Assembly: GCA_043801935.1 (NCBI GenBank)
Contig: JAZDLO010000011.1
Coordinates: 1-16,773 of the forward strand
Direction: 5' to 3'
Origin: JAZDLO01 sp043801935
GTDB lineage: Bacteria; Actinomycetota; Thermoleophilia; RBG-16-64-13
DNA: 16,773 nt
The notes beneath the pieces are model-generated. The model saw only the letters and a list, made by a program, of their open reading frames with translations, did no database searches and was not told where the DNA came from. The number at the start of each line of letters is the position of its first letter. The first letter of the stretch is position 1. Made by a program: the position numbers and the translations under genes. Shown here in pieces: positions 13,195 to 16,773 of this stretch.

Positions 13195-13890
13195 ATGAGC
13201 GCACACGAAAGATCCCGGGGAGGATCGGTGCAGCAGAACGAGCGGGCAGACTCCGAGAAGCGTATCGGTCGGCGGGCTTTCATAGGCCTGATCGTCGCCG
13301 GTGTGGCCGCGCTGTTCCTGGGAAAGGAACTGCTGCCGCGGATCCCCGCCGGCGGGGGTCAGTCGGCGAGCGGCGGGACTTTTCGCATCAACAGTATCAC
13401 CGCGGGAGCGGATTTCGATCGCGCCACCTGGCGCCTGACGGTGGACGGCCTGTTTCGCAAGCCCATGACGCTGACGTTCGAGCAATTCCTGGATCTGCCT
13501 CAAGTGGAGCAAACGCGCGATTTCCAGTGCGTGGAAGGCTGGGGTGTCGCGGGAGTGCGGTGGAAGGGGATCACCGTCCGGGAGCTGATGGAGCGGGCGG
13601 ACATCGATCCTCAGGCGACCCACCTGGTCTTCTACTCGAGCGACGACGTCTACACCGACTCTCTCACCCTGGACGAAGCATTGCGCCCGGATACCCTTCT
13701 GGCCCACGAGCTGGACGGAGAGATCCTGACGCCCGAGATGGGTCAACCTCTACGCCTCGTGCTGCCCGGCAGCTTCGGCTACAAATACGTCAAATGGGTG
13801 GTGCGGGTCGAGGCTATAGCTAGCGGTCCGGACGGCTACGAGGGTTACTGGGAGCAGCGGGGCTATCCCGCAGATGCGACCATCGGGTGA
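13195..13890 (+). CDS. Tat-exported molybdopterin-dependent oxidoreductase, sulfite oxidase/MsrP-like fold
   Basis: 231 aa from the ATG at 13195. A GTG at 13228 with GGAGG 4 nt upstream is a credible alternative (220 aa). Residues 22-47 (EKRIGRRAFIGLIVAGVAALFLG) form a twin-arginine signal or anchor. The mature part is a compact sulfite-oxidase-type molybdopterin domain: WRLTVDGLFRKPMTLTFEQFLDLPQ, then FQCVEGWGVAGVRWKGITV. The invariant Mo-ligand cysteine in QCVEGW is at about 112. GFKY-type residues appear as PGSFGYKYVKWVVRVE near the end. Only the Moco domain is present; the dimerisation domain of true sulfite oxidases is missing, as in the MsrP (YedY) group. Substrate unknown; sulfoxides or sulfur oxyanions are family precedents. 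The following gene encodes a haem b membrane protein that can serve as its electron partner, overlapping or 4 nt away. Confidence 0.9.
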   Translation: MSAHERSRGGSVQQNERADSEKRIGRRAFIGLIVAGVAALFLGKELLPRIPAGGGQSASGGTFRINSITAGADFDRATWRLTVDGLFRKPMTLTFEQFLDLPQVEQTRDFQCVEGWGVAGVRWKGITVRELMERADIDPQATHLVFYSSDDVYTDSLTLDEALRPDTLLAHELDGEILTPEMGQPLRLVLPGSFGYKYVKWVVRVEAIASGPDGYEGYWEQRGYPADATIG

Positions 13891-13894
13891 TCTG

Positions 13895-14578
13895 ATGTCG
13901 CGTGCTTCGAACGGCCGGCTTCCGCGCTTCGTACTCGCCGAGCGGCTCGCGCACTGGATCTATGCCGCCCTGTTCATCGTCGCGTTCGTGAGCGGGCTCC
14001 TCACGTGGGTCCCTGCCACGCGCGCATGGATGGCGGGCGCCAGACAAGCCGTGATCCACTACCATGGGGCAGTGGGCTTGCTCATGATCCTCGTGCCCAT
14101 CCTCCTGTTTCTGGTCTTGGACCGCGGACGCTTGGCACGCGACCTGCGGGAGATCGATGTGTGGGACCAGGACGATCGCCGCTGGTTCTGGGCGGCTCTG
14201 CGCGGGCGTGGCCTTCGCGGCGGCGACATGCCGGCGCAGGGGCGGTTCAACGCGGGTCAGAAGGCAAATGCGGTGCTGGTGGCGGCCATGGCCGTAGGTT
14301 TCGTGTTCACGGGGTCGGTGCTGCTGGGGAACACGCGCCTGCCCCCGTGGTTGGTATCGAGGTCCTTGTGGCTGCACGGGTTGCTCGCCGCCGCCGGGGT
14401 GGCGCTTCTAGCCGGACACCTCGGTCATGTGTTCCTGACCCGGCACGGGCGTGACTATCTCGGCGCCATGGTCCGGGGCACGCTCGGCGAGAGCACCGCT
14501 CGCGAGCGGCACTTCAAGTGGTGGAAAGAGAGCGTTGCCGCGCAGGGGGCGGATCAGGACCCGGACCAGGTCACGTAG
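13895..14578 (+). CDS. Membrane cytochrome b, formate dehydrogenase gamma-subunit (FdnI)-like
   Basis: 227 aa from the ATG at 13895. An ATG at 13874, inside the previous gene, would add 7 residues. Four membrane helices: about 18-40 (RLAHWIYAALFIVAFVSGLL), 56-75, 124-144 and 158-181. Haem ligand candidates are His20 (ERLAHW), His55/57 (VIHYHG), His161 (LWLHG) and His175/178 (AGHLGH). The RFNAGQKAN segment before helix 3 is a recognisable FdnI/FdoI signature. These proteins exchange electrons between quinones and an extracytoplasmic molybdoenzyme. No formate dehydrogenase is here, so the partner is most likely the sulfite-oxidase-fold enzyme directly upstream, a role played by unrelated MsrQ (YedZ) in E. 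coli. Ends 9 nt before the DUF1003 gene. Confidence 0.88.
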   Translation: MSRASNGRLPRFVLAERLAHWIYAALFIVAFVSGLLTWVPATRAWMAGARQAVIHYHGAVGLLMILVPILLFLVLDRGRLARDLREIDVWDQDDRRWFWAALRGRGLRGGDMPAQGRFNAGQKANAVLVAAMAVGFVFTGSVLLGNTRLPPWLVSRSLWLHGLLAAAGVALLAGHLGHVFLTRHGRDYLGAMVRGTLGESTARERHFKWWKESVAAQGADQDPDQVT

Positions 14579-14587
14579 GAGGCAGCT

Positions 14588-15082
14588 ATGATCGGTTCGC
14601 ACAAGAAACGGTATGGCGCCACGGTGGATGCGGCGGCGGCCGGGACGCCCCCCAACCAGGCGGTGAGGGAGAACCTCTCCGGGCTCGACCGGCTGGCGAT
14701 CGCGGTCACCGACAAGGTGGGCACTATGGGGTTCTTCCTGATCATCGTCACCTGGACGGTGGTCTGGGTCGGATACAACATCGTGGCCAGCAAGATCCCC
14801 TCGCTTCATCTGCACTCGTTCGATCCGTTCCCGGCCTTCGTCGCCTACTTGCTCATCAGCAACGTCATTCAGATCATGCTGATGCCGCTGATCATGGTAG
14901 GCCAGAACCTGCAGGGCCGCCACTCCGAGGCCCGCGCCGAAGCCGACTATACGGTCAATCAGAAGGCTTTTGCAGACACTGAGCGCATCCTCAAGCATCT
15001 GGAAGAGCAGGATGCCCGCCTTCTCGAGCTTGCGCGCACCAACCGAGAGATCCTCCAGAAATTGGTGGCGTCGGGCGGATAG
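14588..15082 (+). CDS. DUF1003 membrane protein
   Basis: 164 aa from an ATG with TAGGAGG 7 nt upstream; the TAG is the stop of the cytochrome gene. The DUF1003 core has two membrane helices, about 47-67 (MGFFLIIVTWTVVWVGYNIV) and 82-105 (FVAYLLISNVIQIMLMPLIM), joined by the family segment HSFDPFPA. MVGQNLQGRHSEARAEADYTVN follows the second helix, another family hallmark. The C-terminal 40 residues (ERILKHLEEQDARLLELARTNREIL region) are heptad-like and likely form a coiled coil. Function of the family is not established. Tight spacing puts it in the molybdoenzyme-cytochrome operon. Confidence 0.9.
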   Translation: MIGSHKKRYGATVDAAAAGTPPNQAVRENLSGLDRLAIAVTDKVGTMGFFLIIVTWTVVWVGYNIVASKIPSLHLHSFDPFPAFVAYLLISNVIQIMLMPLIMVGQNLQGRHSEARAEADYTVNQKAFADTERILKHLEEQDARLLELARTNREILQKLVASGG

Positions 15083-15102
15083 TGTAGTAACCTTCCTACC
15101 CT

Positions 15103-15115
15103 GGATCTTAGATCC
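15103..15115. promoter_or_regulatory. GGATC-TTA-GATCC inverted repeat upstream of the FKBP gene
   Basis: A 5-bp inverted repeat with a 3-bp centre lies 31 bp before the FKBP start, within a relatively AT-rich 64-bp gap. It may mark the promoter region of the FKBP-OsmC gene pair. The match is short and no clear -35/-10 pair was found. Confidence 0.25.
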
Positions 15116-15146
15116 CGAACTCAGAACCGACGAAGGGACATGCCTG

Positions 15147-15608
15147 ATGCAAGCGACGCGCGGCGCCATCGTGAGCCTCAACTACACTCTTACCGATGAC
15201 GAGGGCACTGTCATCGATTCCAGCGAGGGCTGTGCCCCCCTCACGTATCTTCATGGCTATGAGAACATCATCCCCGGTCTCGAGAACGCCTTGGATGGCG
15301 TCGCGGCCGGACACAAGTCCGAGGTGGTGGTGGAGGCTGCCGATGCCTATGGCGAAGTCGACGAAGAGGCCATTTTCGAGGTCCCGAGCGACCAGTTTCC
15401 CCAGGGCGTGCCCGTGGCCCCCGGCATGACCTTCGCCGGCGAGACACCGAACGGCGATGTGCCCCTGGTGGTGCTCGAGGTCAACGACAGCGGGGTGGTG
15501 GTCGACTCCAATCATCCCCTTGCCGGCAAGAGGCTGCACTTCGACGTCGAAGTGGTGGATGTGCGGGCGGCCTCCAACGAAGAGCTGCGGCTCGGATACC
15601 CGCAATAG
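15147..15608 (+). CDS. FKBP-type peptidyl-prolyl isomerase, SlyD-like
   Basis: 153 aa from the ATG at 15147 with GAAGGGA 8-9 nt upstream; the frame is open earlier but without support. The FKBP half starts GAIVSLNYTLTDDEGTVIDSSEG, then PLTYLHGYENIIPGLENALDGVAAGHKSEVVV. The insert-in-flap chaperone domain follows (AYGEVDEEAIFEVPSDQFP to NDSGVVVDSNHPLAGKRLHFDVEVVDV). NHPLAGK is the canonical SlyD-type return to the FKBP fold. It catalyses proline cis-trans isomerisation and binds unfolded chains in the cytoplasm. The histidine-rich nickel-binding tail of enterobacterial SlyD is missing; the chain ends at LRLGYPQ. It precedes the OsmC-family gene by 29 bp, likely in one operon. Confidence 0.93.
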   Translation: MQATRGAIVSLNYTLTDDEGTVIDSSEGCAPLTYLHGYENIIPGLENALDGVAAGHKSEVVVEAADAYGEVDEEAIFEVPSDQFPQGVPVAPGMTFAGETPNGDVPLVVLEVNDSGVVVDSNHPLAGKRLHFDVEVVDVRAASNEELRLGYPQ

Positions 15609-15637
15609 GGAAGCAAGAGACGGGGAGGCAGGCGTCA

Positions 15638-16111
15638 ATGAGGGAAGTAGTGCACACCTCTCGCATCACCATCACGCGGGAGAACGGTCCCACCCGCAGA
15701 GCCACCATCGAGGGCTTTGCCGATCCCATCTACTACGGAGTACACGGGGGGATCAAGAAGTTCTACCGGGTGGATCCGGAGGTGGAGCACGCCGCGACGC
15801 TTGATCATATGGTGGGAGCGGTCGGTGGCTGAATGATGGGGACACTGGCCACGGCGCTGGCCAGCCGCAAGATCCCTACCCACACCGACCGCTACGAGGC
15901 GCTCGTGGAAGGTGATATCGAGGACATCGACGGGGTGCTGCGTATCTCGCGCATCCGGGTCGCGTACAGACTCAAGGTGCCGGCAGGCAAGGCTGAGGAG
16001 GCTCGGGAGGTGTTCGCGGGCTACATCGAACGTTGCCCGGCGGCCATGAGCGTGTACGGCTGTATCGACATCGCCGACAGTCTGGAGATCACCGAGCTCG
16101 AATCGCGCTGA
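15638..16111 (+). CDS. OsmC-family peroxidase-like protein, predicted selenoprotein (in-frame TGA = Sec65)
   Basis: Read through TGA at 15830-15832, this is one 157-residue frame, close to OsmC length; otherwise it splits into fragments of 64 and 92 aa. The start has GGGGAGG 9 nt upstream. The N half gives the OsmC beta-sheet entry (SRITITRENGPTRRATIEGF, YYGVHGG). The C half gives the helix and sheet (LATALASRKIP, DIDGVLRISRIRVAYRLKVP) and the second conserved site ERCPAAMSVYG (Cys133). The TGA sits just before the long central helix (VGAVGG-U-MMGTLATALA), where the family has its peroxidatic cysteine. OsmC proteins reduce organic hydroperoxides with a cysteine pair, here U65 and C133. A perfect hairpin 13-32 nt after the TGA fits the bacterial SECIS rules. 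The real stop is also TGA (16109-16111). A frame-breaking mutation or true split gene is the alternative. Confidence 0.85.
15833..15873 (+). promoter_or_regulatory. Putative bacterial SECIS element
   Basis: CTGGCCA (15845-15851) pairs perfectly over 7 bp with TGGCCAG (15858-15864) around the loop CGGCGC. The loop begins 20 nt after the TGA and has G as its second base. Family rules for bSECIS elements call for a loop about 16-37 nt past the UGA with a G in its first two bases. GGGA (15839-15842) and TCCC (15873-15876) may add a lower stem. It would bind SelB and direct Sec insertion. Confidence 0.75.
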
Positions 16112-16123
16112 AGACGGGCCATC

Positions 16124-16161
16124 GACCGCCCCGGGGAGCGGGGGTGCCCCCGCCCGCGGTC
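16124..16161 (+). terminator. Nested GC-rich hairpin after the OsmC gene
   Basis: The inner repeat GCGGGGGTGCCCCCGC (16138-16153) forms a 6-7 bp stem. The outer stem GACCGC (16124-16129) with GCGGTC (16156-16161) encloses it. It lies 13 bp after the OsmC stop and 6 bp from the end of the opposing EAL remnant. No T-run follows, so termination would rely on the very stable stem. Confidence 0.5.
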
Positions 16162-16166
16162 ACACC

Positions 16167-16523
16167 TCACCCGGCAGCGTGCGCGAGCCGCCCCACGTCC
16201 TTGTCTTCCTCGGCCGTGCCGTCGCCAGTAGCCTCGGCGGAAAGATGGCCGGCGATCGCCCGTGGCGGCATCGGCCGGCCCAGATAGAAACCCTGAGCGA
16301 TGTCGCACCCGAAAGCAGCCAGCAGCTTGAGGGTAGCCTCGTTCTCGACGCCTTCGGCGACGACGGTGAGTCCCAGTTCGTGCGCGAGGCCGATGGTCGA
16401 CCGGACGATGGCGGCATCATCCTTGTCGACGATCATGTTGAGCACGAACGACTTGTCGATCCTCCTTGCGCTGCCGCGTCTCGGATCGCGGCCGGGGCGC
16501 AGATCGTGCGCAGTCGCGCCCAG
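16167..16523 (-). pseudogene. EAL-domain (cyclic-di-GMP phosphodiesterase) C-terminal remnant
   Basis: Reading leftward from about 16470, the frame gives RIDKSFVLNMIVDKDDAAIVRS, then LAHELGLTVVAEGVENEATLKLL and FGCDIAQGFYLGRPMPP. These are the last third of an EAL domain, including the DDAAIV and VVAEGVE motifs. Upstream, in frame, there is no EAL sequence, only about 17 unrelated codons to a TAG at 16526-16524 that is the stop of the next gene. The E-x-L signature and most metal ligands are therefore missing. A GTG at 16445 could start a 92-aa product, but it could not be a complete phosphodiesterase. I read it as the 3' relic of a GGDEF-EAL or EAL gene whose 5' part was deleted. The tail after RPMPP is a low-complexity acidic end. 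Confidence 0.8.
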
Positions 16524-16773
16524 CTACTCAGACAGCGTGAACGGCGGATACCGGTCGGTGATCAGCAGTATGGCGTACGCTTCCACCCGCAGGGTCCAGC
16601 GGTTCACTCCGACGACATAGTCGAAGAGGCTTCGAGGGTATTTGCCTGTGAAAAGGATGGCGAACCAGGCGATGATGACGCACACGATGGCTCCGATCCA
16701 CAAGAACCACAGCACGATCCAATGGGGGATGGCCAAGAACCACTTGACGAGCGGTAGCCCCCGGCTGAGTTGC
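16524..16773 (-). CDS. DUF4389 membrane protein, C-terminal part (5' end beyond window)
   Basis: Open to the right edge. About 82 residues are visible, beginning SRGLPLVKWFLAIPHWIVL. The sequence LAIPHWIVLWFLWIGAIVCVIIAWFAILFTGKYPRSLFDYVVGVNRWTLRV is characteristic of DUF4389: a membrane helix, the LFTGKYP segment, then the amphipathic RWTLRVEAYAILLITDRYPPF block repeated in longer family members. It ends at TAG (16526-16524). Function of the family is unknown. The TTG codon at 16736 could be called as a start, but the preceding codons continue the family pattern, so the true start lies outside the window. The EAL remnant begins right after the stop codon. Confidence 0.87.
   Translation of the reverse strand, partial: QLSRGLPLVKWFLAIPHWIVLWFLWIGAIVCVIIAWFAILFTGKYPRSLFDYVVGVNRWTLRVEAYAILLITDRYPPFTLSE

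Noticed and set aside
12238..13890. 550-codon plus-strand frame covering the DUF362 gene antisense and the molybdoenzyme gene
   Set aside because: Its first 320 codons are an antisense shadow of the DUF362 gene with no recognisable motif; only the part from 13195 matches a protein family and has a Tat signal at a sensible N terminus.
15638..15832. Treating the 64-aa and 92-aa ORFs as two separate genes or as a pseudogene pair
   Set aside because: The break is a single TGA exactly at the catalytic cysteine position with a SECIS-like hairpin after it, and both halves otherwise match one intact fold. No frameshift or other stop is present, which would be unusual for decay.

Overview
The window is GC-rich bacterial chromosome with short intergenic gaps, frequent GTG starts and stop/start overlaps. 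The gene set (Ku plus a stand-alone ATP-dependent ligase, TatA, DUF1003, DUF4389, molybdenum enzymes) suggests a high-GC actinobacterial lineage, perhaps a deep-branching one. This is inference from codon use and gene content; no taxonomic marker gene is present.

Left edge (1-730): the 3' end of a tyrosine integrase gene points at a minus-strand tRNA pair, tRNA-Ser(GCT) then tRNA-Arg(ACG). The layout is typical of the edge of an integrated element that used the tRNA-Arg 3' end as its attachment site. Three 11-bp direct repeats and a strong tRNA-operon terminator lie between. A structured leader resembling the Moco/Tuco riboswitch class precedes a small molybdenum-binding (Mop/TOBE) gene.

Centre-left (1130-6416): a small membrane protein and an NAD(P)-binding SDR protein, serC (serine and pyridoxal phosphate biosynthesis), tatA, and a UvrD/Rep-type helicase.

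Centre (6584-10297): ku, an exported SagB-type flavoprotein coupled to a HIT protein, a three-helix membrane protein, and an ATP-dependent DNA ligase without polymerase or nuclease domains. The helicase, ku and the ligase form a loose double-strand-break-repair (NHEJ) neighbourhood.

Centre-right (10337-15082): a redox region on two divergent strands. Leftward run a Tat-lipoprotein DUF362 protein and an eight-site polyferredoxin that fuses NapH-like and NapG-like parts. Rightward run a Tat-exported sulfite-oxidase-fold molybdoenzyme, a b-type cytochrome of the formate dehydrogenase gamma family, and a DUF1003 protein. TatA (Tat export) and Mop (molybdenum) elsewhere in the window fit this theme.

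Right edge (15147-16773): a SlyD-like FKBP isomerase, then the most notable feature. An OsmC-family gene has an in-frame TGA exactly where the family has its catalytic cysteine, followed at the right distance by a perfect hairpin that fits the bacterial SECIS rules. I read it as a selenocysteine-containing OsmC peroxidase-like protein, which gene callers would split into two false ORFs of 64 and 92 aa. After a GC-rich hairpin come a degraded EAL-domain remnant and the 3' part of a DUF4389 membrane protein gene cut by the window edge.
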